In this document: positions 40,856 to 48,305 of the stretch, piece by piece
Position numbering within the stretch: the first letter of the stretch is position 1
How the letters are laid out: each line of letters begins with the position of its first letter
Origin: Vibrio kanaloae
GTDB lineage: Bacteria; Pseudomonadota; Gammaproteobacteria; Enterobacterales; Vibrionaceae
Assembly: GCF_024347535.1 (NCBI RefSeq)
Contig: NZ_AP025497.1
Coordinates: 1-64,000, forward strand
DNA length: 64,000 nucleotides
Direction of reading: 5' to 3'
Notes under the pieces: model-generated
What the model saw: the letters and a program-made list of their open reading frames with translations, nothing else
Database searches by the model: none
What the model was told of the DNA's origin: nothing
Program-made: the position numbers and the translations under genes

Positions 40856-40895
40856 CATCTAAATTAATGTTCCACGTGAAACATTAGTTTAGATG
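40856..40895. other. parS site at the centre of a 40-bp palindrome
   Basis: The core TGTTCCACGTGAAACA (40868-40883) matches the ParB consensus perfectly. The flanks extend the symmetry: CATCTAAA (40856-40863) mirrors TTTAGATG (40888-40895). There is no T-run, so terminator function is unlikely. Confidence 0.9.
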
Positions 40896-40916
40896 TATTG
40901 ATACAGACAAACAGAA

Positions 40917-40944
40917 ACGGCTACCTAACAGGTAGCCGTTTTTC
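40917..40944 (+). terminator. Intrinsic terminator after thiH
   Basis: AACGGCTACCT / AGGTAGCCGTT stem with AACA-type loop and T5; probably ends the thi operon and may also serve the convergent peptidase gene. Confidence 0.85.
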
Positions 40945-41007
40945 TATTGTCACTTTTTATTTAACTTAGTAAGTGCGTTTTGATTCAGTTAATAAGCTAG
41001 CTAAACC

Positions 41008-42798
41008 TTATGCGTGAGCTAATGGAGTCGTTGACTGGCGCAACCATTCCAACGTATCACCTTCAACTAATGGGCTAAGATCGTGCCATACTTTTTGATG
41101 GTAGTCGTTGAGCCACGCCAGTTCAGGTCGTGTTAGCAAATCGACGTTGATGTTGCGTTTATCGATAGGGCAACGCGTTAGTGATTCAAAAGTCAGTACT
41201 GAGAAGTCACCTTGAGTTGGAAGCTCAACAACCAGCTCTAGGTTTTCTATACGGATACCGAACTCATCAGCACGGTAGTAACCCGGCTCGTTTGATAACA
41301 CCATGCCTTCAACAAGAGGTACGTCAACCAGCTTTTTAGAGATACTTTGCGGACCTTCATGAACACTTAAAAAATGCCCAACACCGTGACCAGTACCGTG
41401 ATCGTAATCGAACCCTTCAGCCCATAAGTGCTGACGCGCTAGGATATCCAGTTGGCAACCACGAGTACCCTGTGGGAAACGAGCACGTGCAATACCGATG
41501 TGACCTTTAAGTGCGAGAGTGAATTGCTGGATCATTTCGTCGCTTGGTTGGCCAATCGCGATAGTGCGAGTGATATCAGTGGTGCCATCTAGGTACTGAC
41601 CGCCTGAGTCGACTAGGTACAGAGTATTCATTTCTAGCTGACCTGGTTCAGGTTGGTTTTCATGATTGTAATGACACATTGCTGCGTTTCCGCCAGCTGC
41701 TGATATTGTGTCAAAGCTTAGGTCCATCAGTGTTGGATCTTGTTCACGGAATGATTGTACTTTGTCAGCCAAGACTGCTTCGTTGTGTAGGTTGCCCTGC
41801 GCCACTTCTGCATCAATCCAAGACAAGAACTTCGCCATCGCAACACCATCACGAATGTGACACGCCTTCATACCGGCAATTTCAGTTTCATTCTTCGCGG
41901 CTTTTGGCATTAAGCATGGGTCTGCTGCTTCAATGATATGTGCGCCAGCGTTTTGCAGAACAAGTGTGTACCAAGCGTTACTGGTACCTGAATCGACCGA
42001 TACATTTTTGTCTGCTAAAGATTCAAGGCAGGATTTAAGCTCTGATGGATGAGAGACACGAATACCATTACCGACGTGTGCTTCAAAGCCTGCAGGGATA
42101 CGCGCTGGGTCTAAGAAGAAATCGACGCTTTCATCGGCGTGAATGATCGCGTTGGATAAAACAACAGGTAGTCGAGAGACATCCAAGCCACGAATGTTAA
42201 GCAACCAACAGATTGAATCGAGTTCAGTAAGAATAGCCGCATCAGCACCTTTTGCCTTGAGTATGCGTGCAATCTCATCGCGCTTGCTTGTACTTGACTG
42301 ACCAACGGCGTCTGTTGCCATTAGGCGTACATCAGATACGATAGGTTCAGGGCGATCAGACCAAAGCTGATCTATTGGATTAGAAGAGAGTGCTGTTAGT
42401 TCCACTTTCTCTGCCAGTTTTGCTTGTGTGCCTTTCAACCAAGCTGAGGTGTGCATGCGCGGATCGAATGCAACCTTACTGCCTTGCGGTAATGAATTGA
42501 TCATCCAATCTAAAGCGGGTTCTTCAATAAGGTGGCGATATTCAAACAACTCTGCTGGTACCTGCTTACGAACCTGAACGGTATAGCGACCATCAACAAA
42601 TATAGCAGCCTTCTCACGAGTGATAACCGCTGTACCTGCAGAACCAGTGAAGCCGGTTAACCAATGCAGTCGCTCGTTATGAGCTGGAACGTATTCTCCT
42701 AGATATTCGTCTTCGTGTGGAATGATCACGGCATCTAAGTGGTTTGATTCAAGCCAAGATCGAACCGCAGCAACGCGTTCAGCAGTGGTATTGTGCAT
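41008..42798 (-). CDS. Xaa-Pro aminopeptidase, M24B family
   Basis: Removes N-terminal residues preceding proline. The 596-residue protein is the long, three-domain type: two creatinase-like N-terminal domains (residues 1-300) and a pita-bread catalytic domain. The dinuclear metal ligands are recognisable in YLVDSGGQYLDGTTDITRT (two Asp), FDYDHGTGHGVGHFL (His), EGMVLSNEPGYY (Glu) and FGIRIENLELV (Glu). E. coli PepP is shorter (441), so this is closer to the eukaryote-like APP1 type. It is a single gene convergent with thiH. Confidence 0.92.
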   Translation of the reverse strand: MHNTTAERVAAVRSWLESNHLDAVIIPHEDEYLGEYVPAHNERLHWLTGFTGSAGTAVITREKAAIFVDGRYTVQVRKQVPAELFEYRHLIEEPALDWMINSLPQGSKVAFDPRMHTSAWLKGTQAKLAEKVELTALSSNPIDQLWSDRPEPIVSDVRLMATDAVGQSSTSKRDEIARILKAKGADAAILTELDSICWLLNIRGLDVSRLPVVLSNAIIHADESVDFFLDPARIPAGFEAHVGNGIRVSHPSELKSCLESLADKNVSVDSGTSNAWYTLVLQNAGAHIIEAADPCLMPKAAKNETEIAGMKACHIRDGVAMAKFLSWIDAEVAQGNLHNEAVLADKVQSFREQDPTLMDLSFDTISAAGGNAAMCHYNHENQPEPGQLEMNTLYLVDSGGQYLDGTTDITRTIAIGQPSDEMIQQFTLALKGHIGIARARFPQGTRGCQLDILARQHLWAEGFDYDHGTGHGVGHFLSVHEGPQSISKKLVDVPLVEGMVLSNEPGYYRADEFGIRIENLELVVELPTQGDFSVLTFESLTRCPIDKRNINVDLLTRPELAWLNDYHQKVWHDLSPLVEGDTLEWLRQSTTPLAHA

Positions 42799-42916
42799 CT
42801 GTGTTTATCCTTATTGTTAGGGTCCTTATTAGCGCCCACAGTAGAGATACCTATGAGGGGACTAAGTCAATAAGCTAGCGCTTTTGTTCGTTTGCTGCAA
42901 ATACTGAACGCCATTT

Positions 42917-43858
42917 TTATCTAAGGTGCAGGGTTTTTTCTTTGATGATATCTCGCAGCCAAGTTAATGCTGGGTCGTTTTCTCTGTCACGGTGCCAAAA
43001 CAGAGTGTATGCCATCGGAGGGAATTCCATCGGTAAAGGGACCACCACTAGGTCAAGTTGTTTGGCAACAAGATAAGTAAAGTGGCTTGGTGCAGTAAAT
43101 ACAAAATCAGTATAAGTACACAAGCTTGCGGCGCTATTGAAGTCTGGTACCGAGATAGCGATATCACGTTGGTGCCCGATGTCTGCCAGTTTATAATCTA
43201 GCAACCAGCGGTCATTTCCATCGCACCTGACTTGCACATGCCGTTGTGCAAGGTAAGTACCTAAGTCCCATTTGCCAGTTAAGGCTGGGTGGTTACGTCT
43301 TAGCACACACATTTGCGCGTCACGATAGATCTCTTGCTCACAGATATCATCCGGTGGCTGCATGGTTAGCCTAGCATCGTTGATATCTATGTCTTTTCCC
43401 GTTAGACCTATATCCAACTCACCAAGCTGTAGTTTTTTAAACGTTTGTTCTGACCAAGTGTGAGTGTTGATGTTAACTTTTGGGGCCTGCCTAAATATCG
43501 CAGGTAAAAAGTGAGGAAGAATCAGCGGGTAGACACTTTCTACAGCCGCAATATGAAAACTGTGGTCGCTGTTATTGGGAGTAAAAGTCTCTGGTTGGGT
43601 AAGTACATCAAGCTGGTTGATCAACGTTTCTAATCGAGGTTTGAGGAAAACCGCTTTTGGTGTTGGTCGTAGACCATGAGCACTGCGTGTGAAAAGGGGG
43701 TCATTAAATTGTTCACGAAGTTTTGCTAATGACTTACTCACCGCTGATTGGCTCAAGTACAAACGTTGTGCGGTGCGAGTGACACTCAGCTCTTCTATCA
43801 GTACCTGAAGACAAACTAATAAGTTTAGGTCGAGGCGTGACAGTTTTTCTATATTCAT
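42917..43858 (-). CDS. LysR-family transcriptional regulator
   Basis: The 313-residue protein has a winged HTH at about residues 8-66 (VTRTAQRLYLSQSAVSKSLAKLRE) and a LysR substrate-binding domain after about 90. It is divergent from an MFS exporter gene with roughly 100 bp between the two translation starts, a typical regulator-target pair. The inducer is unknown. Confidence 0.9.
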   Translation of the reverse strand: MNIEKLSRLDLNLLVCLQVLIEELSVTRTAQRLYLSQSAVSKSLAKLREQFNDPLFTRSAHGLRPTPKAVFLKPRLETLINQLDVLTQPETFTPNNSDHSFHIAAVESVYPLILPHFLPAIFRQAPKVNINTHTWSEQTFKKLQLGELDIGLTGKDIDINDARLTMQPPDDICEQEIYRDAQMCVLRRNHPALTGKWDLGTYLAQRHVQVRCDGNDRWLLDYKLADIGHQRDIAISVPDFNSAASLCTYTDFVFTAPSHFTYLVAKQLDLVVVPLPMEFPPMAYTLFWHRDRENDPALTWLRDIIKEKTLHLR

Positions 43859-43959
43859 GTGAGTTTCCTATTTGGAATAATGCTAATGAGTATATGCCAT
43901 TTTTGTTCATATCTTTAGTTGGTTATTATGCATCGAAATTAACTCATCCGGAGAATCTT

Positions 43960-45159
43960 GTGCCTTCTAACGCGCTTCCAAACCCTAGTAAACTGCAGGT
44001 TGCTTTATTGGCAATGTTGGTTCTATTTAGCCCTTTGGCTATTGATATCTATTTACCAGCTCTGCCACAAATTTCGACAGCGTTTCACGTGGAACATGCA
44101 CTAGCACAAGATACGATAACTTGGTTTTTATTTGCCATGGGTGTCGGCCAACTGTTTGCTGGCCCTTTGGCTGATAAGTTAGGACGTCGAACCGTTGCAT
44201 TGGGAGGTATTAGTATCTATGCATTGAGTGCTTGCTTGGCGTGGGCAGCTCAATCGATTGATATGATGCTAATAGCTCGGCTGCTGCAAGGCTTAGGAGC
44301 TTGTGCGACTTCTGTAGCAGCCTTTGCAACGGTTCGCGATCTATTTGGCCCTCAGAGGAGTGGTCGAATGATCAGTTACCTTAATGGTGCGATCTGCTTT
44401 ATTCCTGCATTAGCTCCTATTCTTGGTGCTTGGTTGACTCAAGAGTTTGGTTGGCGCTCAAACTTCAGCTTTATGGCTGGCTTTGCCGTAGTCGTTGGCG
44501 GTGTTTTGTTTTTTCAGATGAAAGAGTCTAACCCCACCACAGAAAAGGTTGCGGTGTTCAAGCTTGAGCGTTACTGGTCGGTATTGAAAACACCATCATT
44601 TATCTTCCATGCGACATTGTGTTTGATGGCGATGGCAGTCATTCTTGCTTATGTTACTTCTGCACCGGTTGTGCTGATGGAAAACCTAGGTTTGACGATG
44701 AATGAGTTTACCTTGTGGTTTGGTGTTAACGCGGTTATTAATATTGCGGCAGCCTTTACCGCTCCTAAGTTCATGGATCGTTTTGGTACTTACAGGGCGC
44801 TTATTGGTGGTATCTCAATGCTTGGCTTAGCGGGTGTGATTATGCTGGTGCTTGCAAATCAAGCCACGGCTATCGCGTTCATGCTACCGATCTTCTTATC
44901 GTCGGTAGGCTTTGCTTGGATTCTTGGTGCAGCGGCAGGCAAAGCTCTAGAACCTTTTGGTGACCGTGCGGGTACAGCTGCTGCGTTACTTGGCTTATTC
45001 CAAATGAGTGGTTCAGGACTTCTTGTGGGGACCATGCAACGTCTTGATTTAACATCACAGGTGATGATTGCGCTGCAAATGTTCCTGATTGTTCCAGCTT
45101 TGTTAGTGCTTGCGAGCAAAGCGGGTAGGTCGTGGCATACGACGTTTGCCAAGGCATAA
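43960..45159 (+). CDS. Bcr/CflA-type MFS drug exporter
   Basis: Proton-driven multidrug exporter with twelve predicted membrane helices in 399 residues. The family motif A loop GPLADKLGRRTVALGG and the Bcr-like LLQGLGACATSVAAFATVRDLF are visible. I choose the GTG at 43960, 7 bases after CCGGAGAA, because it gives the usual N terminus (MPSNALPNPSKLQVALLAML); the longer ORF from 43837 would overlap the divergent regulator. The DNA coding for AFHVEHA contains a near-perfect parS site. The substrate is unknown. Confidence 0.88.
   Translation: MPSNALPNPSKLQVALLAMLVLFSPLAIDIYLPALPQISTAFHVEHALAQDTITWFLFAMGVGQLFAGPLADKLGRRTVALGGISIYALSACLAWAAQSIDMMLIARLLQGLGACATSVAAFATVRDLFGPQRSGRMISYLNGAICFIPALAPILGAWLTQEFGWRSNFSFMAGFAVVVGGVLFFQMKESNPTTEKVAVFKLERYWSVLKTPSFIFHATLCLMAMAVILAYVTSAPVVLMENLGLTMNEFTLWFGVNAVINIAAAFTAPKFMDRFGTYRALIGGISMLGLAGVIMLVLANQATAIAFMLPIFLSSVGFAWILGAAAGKALEPFGDRAGTAAALLGLFQMSGSGLLVGTMQRLDLTSQVMIALQMFLIVPALLVLASKAGRSWHTTFAKA
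44081..44096. other. parS site inside the MFS gene
   Basis: CGTTTCACGTGGAACA matches TGTTNCACGTGNAACA at every fixed position but the first. With the sites at 37167 and 40868 it makes a cluster spaced by about 3.5 kb. Confidence 0.8.
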
Positions 45160-45261
45160 TTTACAAGGGTGACAAAATATACAAATGGCGGTTTTCGAAA
45201 CCCTAAAACATGGTATATTTGTCACTCATTGAAACGTTAGTACCCAACGGAAAATACTGTA

Positions 45262-45543
45262 ATGTCATTAACAACCTACGAAATGGCGCGCATCTTAGAA
45301 CAAATGGAAGATGCACCTGAAAAGGTTATGTTTGGTAAACTGCTTAAAGAGCTAGGTAACCAAAGTGAAGAGCGTATTCGCAGTGCGGCAAAACAAGTTC
45401 CAATCGATACTTTGCGAGATATCATTTACCAATTTCAGCGTGTGATAGAGTCTCGTAAAGGTGAGCAGGTTCAGCTATTAGCAAAAGAGCTAGCCGAGCA
45501 AGGTATCTCTGCCGAAGATCTACAAGCTTTTCTAAGCAAATAA
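45262..45543 (+). CDS. tsrA: H-NS-like regulator TsrA
   Basis: The 93-residue helical protein resembles the oligomerisation half of H-NS: TLRDIIYQFQRVIESRKGEQ parallels the H-NS coiled coil and its end EQGISAEDLQAFL parallels the H-NS linker start. The H-NS DNA-binding domain is absent. In V. cholerae the gene two places after the same LysR/MFS pair (VC0070) encodes TsrA, which represses type VI secretion and virulence genes; that synteny, recalled from memory, is the main basis of the name. It stands alone, with a hairpin at its 3' end (45560-45590). Confidence 0.8.
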   Translation: MSLTTYEMARILEQMEDAPEKVMFGKLLKELGNQSEERIRSAAKQVPIDTLRDIIYQFQRVIESRKGEQVQLLAKELAEQGISAEDLQAFLSK

Positions 45544-45559
45544 TTTATCCCAGTCAAAA

Positions 45560-45591
45560 AAGAAGCCACTCTATTGAGTGGCTTTTTGCGT
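45560..45591 (+). terminator. Terminator after tsrA
   Basis: AAAAAGAAGCCACTC / GAGTGGCTTTTTG stem around TATT. It lies between convergent tsrA and the doxX gene. Confidence 0.75.
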
Positions 45592-45632
45592 TCTCGAAGC
45601 ATAAGTAAGTTTAAGGGCTATGCAAAAGCACT

Positions 45633-46091
45633 CTAGCCCCTGAACTGAGATTTCAACGTTCTATCAAGCGAGAATGGCCCTGCGCCCCATACGATAACGA
45701 TAAGAATCATTAATCCCCAAAGCTGGTGATCGTAGAAGCCTTGTGCCCACAACACAGGGTAAGATACAACAGCAATGATATTGAAAACGAATAGCACCGC
45801 AGACATCGGTCGTGTTAATAAACCGATCGCTAAGAACACCGGTAAAATCAATTCAGCGGCAGTACCAATGTAAGCGGCTAATTCCCAAGGCAGTAGCGGT
45901 ATCTGGTACTCCAACTCAAATAAGTAAAGGGTGCTATCCCAAGTCGCTATCTTGGTCAGGCCAGAATTAAAGAATACCCACGCCACCCATAGGCGACAAA
46001 ATAGCAGTAGCACCGGAACAAAGAGTGCCTGTGATTTCTCAATCAAACTGTCGTATTGAGCCATCATGTTCGTGACTGTGTTGTTATCCAT
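45633..46091 (-). CDS. DoxX-family membrane protein of the bufferin operon
   Basis: The 152-residue inner-membrane protein has four hydrophobic helices and the DoxX-type sequence FCRLWVAWVFFNSGLTKIATW and MSAVLFVFNIIAVVSYP. The start at 46091 is chosen because GGAG lies 7 bases upstream and it begins just past the bufC stop; an earlier in-frame ATG overlaps bufC. It is the last gene of bufA-bufB-bufC-doxX. DoxX proteins are regular companions of these operons, perhaps in redox chemistry at the membrane; the exact role is unknown. Confidence 0.85.
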   Translation of the reverse strand: MDNNTVTNMMAQYDSLIEKSQALFVPVLLLFCRLWVAWVFFNSGLTKIATWDSTLYLFELEYQIPLLPWELAAYIGTAAELILPVFLAIGLLTRPMSAVLFVFNIIAVVSYPVLWAQGFYDHQLWGLMILIVIVWGAGPFSLDRTLKSQFRG

Positions 46092-46092
46092 A

Positions 46093-46860
46093 TTATGTCT
46101 CCAATTCGGCATTGATTGAAAAGCCTGAGATGACGTTAAGCGTCATGACAGCATTCAGATGTTGTAGTAATGAAGGGTCTATCGCTGCGAGCATTTGGCC
46201 TGATTGAAATTCGCGAAGTAGCTGATGGCATTGTTCACTCAAGTGATGACTCTCAATCTGAGAATTCTCGGTTCGTATTAACACCCCAAACTCAGGTCGG
46301 TTGATGTCTAACCCATCGAGTTGTTGCTGATAGATAGCGTGTTCAAGCGCGATAATCGTATAGTTAGAATTAATGAGCGTTATTGAATCTTTGAGATGGA
46401 ATACTAAAGCGCCTTGTTGCTCTGGTGGCACATCAGCTAAACCAGCAAGAGGACGTTGGTCGGCTTTTGATTCTGAAACGCATCTCACCAAGCTATCTTT
46501 TTTCCATTCATACAAAGCCACTTCACGGAGATAAGGGGCTGCCTCAATAACTGCAGGAAAGGCTTGTATGGTTTGTTCAAAGTGTTCACCGTAACCACTG
46601 ACATCACCAGAGGTTGATGGATAACTTAAGACATGTTGACGAGCCATCTGTTGGAAGCACTCTTCACCAACCAGCATTTCAGTGAGAGGGTAGGTTGCAG
46701 CGAGTACTTCGCTCAAGCTAATCACAAAGTTATTGCGGTAAATCTGGATTCGCTGTTCATCGGTAAAATGGTCGCTCACTATGTCGCAATGCTCACCACT
46801 GTTTTGGTAGCGTAGGGCGTTAGCAAATTCCGATTGAACTTTTGCTAGGGAGTGGCTCAT
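46093..46860 (-). CDS. bufC: BufC (DUF2063), partner of the MNIO enzyme
   Basis: The 255-residue protein has the DUF2063 N-terminal domain (about residues 7-100; YRNNFVISLSEVLAATYPLTEMLVGEECF) and a second C-terminal domain. In characterised systems this protein pairs with BufB to recognise the precursor peptide. Its ATG overlaps the bufB stop codon (ATGA), so the two are translationally coupled. The family assignment is firm; the function is taken from the homologous systems. Confidence 0.87.
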   Translation of the reverse strand: MSHSLAKVQSEFANALRYQNSGEHCDIVSDHFTDEQRIQIYRNNFVISLSEVLAATYPLTEMLVGEECFQQMARQHVLSYPSTSGDVSGYGEHFEQTIQAFPAVIEAAPYLREVALYEWKKDSLVRCVSESKADQRPLAGLADVPPEQQGALVFHLKDSITLINSNYTIIALEHAIYQQQLDGLDINRPEFGVLIRTENSQIESHHLSEQCHQLLREFQSGQMLAAIDPSLLQHLNAVMTLNVISGFSINAELET

Positions 46861-47717
46861 GATGCGCGACTCCTTTGAATGAACTTGTCGTGTTGATACA
46901 AGATGTCACTGGCTTTGGTTGCTTCAGCCAATAAAACTTGTGGTTCTGGGATATCTAGATCCCATTCAATCAAGGTGTGGCGCGAACCGTGTTGCTGTAT
47001 CCATTGGGTGTACAGCTGCCACACTTCATCACAGACAGGTTTACTGTGGGTGTCTATCCAGATCTCACCTTGTTCGAGTTTCTTCTTCGTGAAACCTGCC
47101 AAGTGAATCTCTTCCACTTTGTCTGCCGGTATTCTACTTAGATACTCTTCACAGCTGAAGCCATGATTAAAAGATGAGACAAAAATATTATTGAAATCGA
47201 GCAGTAGGTGACACTCGGTGCGCTTCTGTACCTCGGCTAAAAATTCCCATTCTGGGATGGTTGAATGCTTGAAGGTAAGGTAGCTCGATGGGTTCTCAAT
47301 CAACATCGGGCGTTGCAGGCTGTCTTGTATCTCGATGACATTGCGACAAAAGACCTCTAGCGCTTCTTCGGTATAAGGCAGCGGTAACAAGTCATTGAAG
47401 TAATGACCACCAGTCTGACTCCAGCTGAGATGATCGGAAACCAAGAAGGGTTCGATATCATCAATGAGCTCTTTCAATTGCACAAGATGATGTTGATTGA
47501 TGCGCTCAACGGAACCGAGAGACAGTCCTACACCGTGACAACTGATGTTGTGGGTATTACGAATTTTTCTGAGTTGTTGGCGTTGCAGTGACTGAACTAA
47601 AAAGTAGTTTTCGCTGTGAACCTCTAACCAACTCACTAAAGCTGGATTTTGGCTAAAGAAGTCCAAGTGCGGTGTTCTAAGGCCAACCCCTGCGTTGGGG
47701 TGAAGAGTTTGAGTCAC
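46857..47717 (-). CDS. bufB: BufB, multinuclear non-heme iron oxidase (DUF692)
   Basis: TIM-barrel MNIO enzyme that modifies cysteines of the bufferin precursor. The 286 residues show the conserved metal-ligand region set: EVHSENYF, CHGVGLSLGS, VSDHLSW, IENPSSYL, LLDFNNIFVSSFNHG, EIHLAGF, IDTHSKPV and LIEWDLDIP. In studied bufferins, BufB and BufC convert core Cys residues to 5-thiooxazoles that bind copper. It follows bufA by 64 bp containing a hairpin and overlaps bufC by 4 bp. Confidence 0.9.
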   Translation of the reverse strand: MTQTLHPNAGVGLRTPHLDFFSQNPALVSWLEVHSENYFLVQSLQRQQLRKIRNTHNISCHGVGLSLGSVERINQHHLVQLKELIDDIEPFLVSDHLSWSQTGGHYFNDLLPLPYTEEALEVFCRNVIEIQDSLQRPMLIENPSSYLTFKHSTIPEWEFLAEVQKRTECHLLLDFNNIFVSSFNHGFSCEEYLSRIPADKVEEIHLAGFTKKKLEQGEIWIDTHSKPVCDEVWQLYTQWIQQHGSRHTLIEWDLDIPEPQVLLAEATKASDILYQHDKFIQRSRAS

Positions 47718-47742
47718 AACGGTTCTCCTAATGGAAAGTGGA

Positions 47743-47765
47743 GGTGAGCTGAATATCAGCCCACC
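47743..47765 (-). promoter_or_regulatory. Hairpin between bufA and bufB
   Basis: GGTGAGCTG (47743-47751) and CAGCCCACC (47757-47765) form a stem with one mismatch (or wobble) in the 64-bp gap. With no T-run it would be a leaky attenuator or an mRNA-stabilising 3' end that keeps bufA expression above that of the enzymes. Confidence 0.5.
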
Positions 47766-47781
47766 ATACTAAGCAGCTCAA

Positions 47782-48042
47782 TTATGATGGTTGAGTACTA
47801 CCACCCGATAATTTGCCACACAGTCCTTTAGGAACGACTACGAATGCATCGGATTGGTTGTCTTCTTTTGCTGTACCTGCACACGAACTTGTTTTGGTTG
47901 CACAATCATTTTGGCCAGCTTTTGCCACGCCGTAGCATTTTTCTTTTGCTGCTGCTTCCGCAGGTGCTGATGTAAGAACGGCACCGCCGAACGCGAGTAC
48001 ACTTGTGATGGCAGCTGTAACAGCAAGATTAGAACTTTTCAT
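47782..48042 (-). CDS. bufA: Bufferin precursor BufA1 (DUF2282)
   Basis: Precursor of a ribosomally made, modified copper-binding peptide. It has 86 residues with a signal peptide ([20 protein letters not shown], cleaved near APAEA-AAK) and four core cysteines in [22 protein letters not shown] and [11 protein letters not shown], the DUF2282 pattern. The second ATG (48042) is preferred because GAGGG is then 6-7 bases upstream, against 1 for the first. Adjacent bufB and bufC supply the modification enzymes. In Caulobacter, bufferins chelate copper in the periplasm; copper as ligand here is inferred by homology. Confidence 0.88.
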   Translation of the reverse strand: MKSSNLAVTAAITSVLAFGGAVLTSAPAEAAAKEKCYGVAKAGQNDCATKTSSCAGTAKEDNQSDAFVVVPKGLCGKLSGGSTQPS

Positions 48043-48272
48043 AGTCATTCCCTCTAAATTTAATATTATTTACGCATCGCAGGTTAATGAATTGTTAACG
48101 TGCTTACCTAAGAAGATAGGCATAACTTGGAAATAATTTCACTACATTGCAGAATTTATCGATGTTAGTTGTACGTCTACATTTAAGTTGTTGATTTTAT
48201 TTTGTTAAATTTTGGATGTTTTTTCTTCTTATTCCCCTAAACGCAGCTTAGTGTTTAGGTTATAATCAACTT

Positions 48273-48292
48273 TTATGTATAAATACCCAGTA
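48273..48292. promoter_or_regulatory. Possible LexA box upstream of uvrD
   Basis: TTATGTATAAATACCCAGTA matches the SOS consensus TACTG-(TA)5-CAGTA at 15 of 20 positions, with one mismatch in each conserved half (ATGT for CTGT, CCAG for ACAG). It lies 14-33 bp before the uvrD start. E. coli uvrD is LexA-controlled, which raises plausibility. Confidence 0.4.
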
Positions 48293-48305
48293 GTGAGCAT
48301 ATCCA

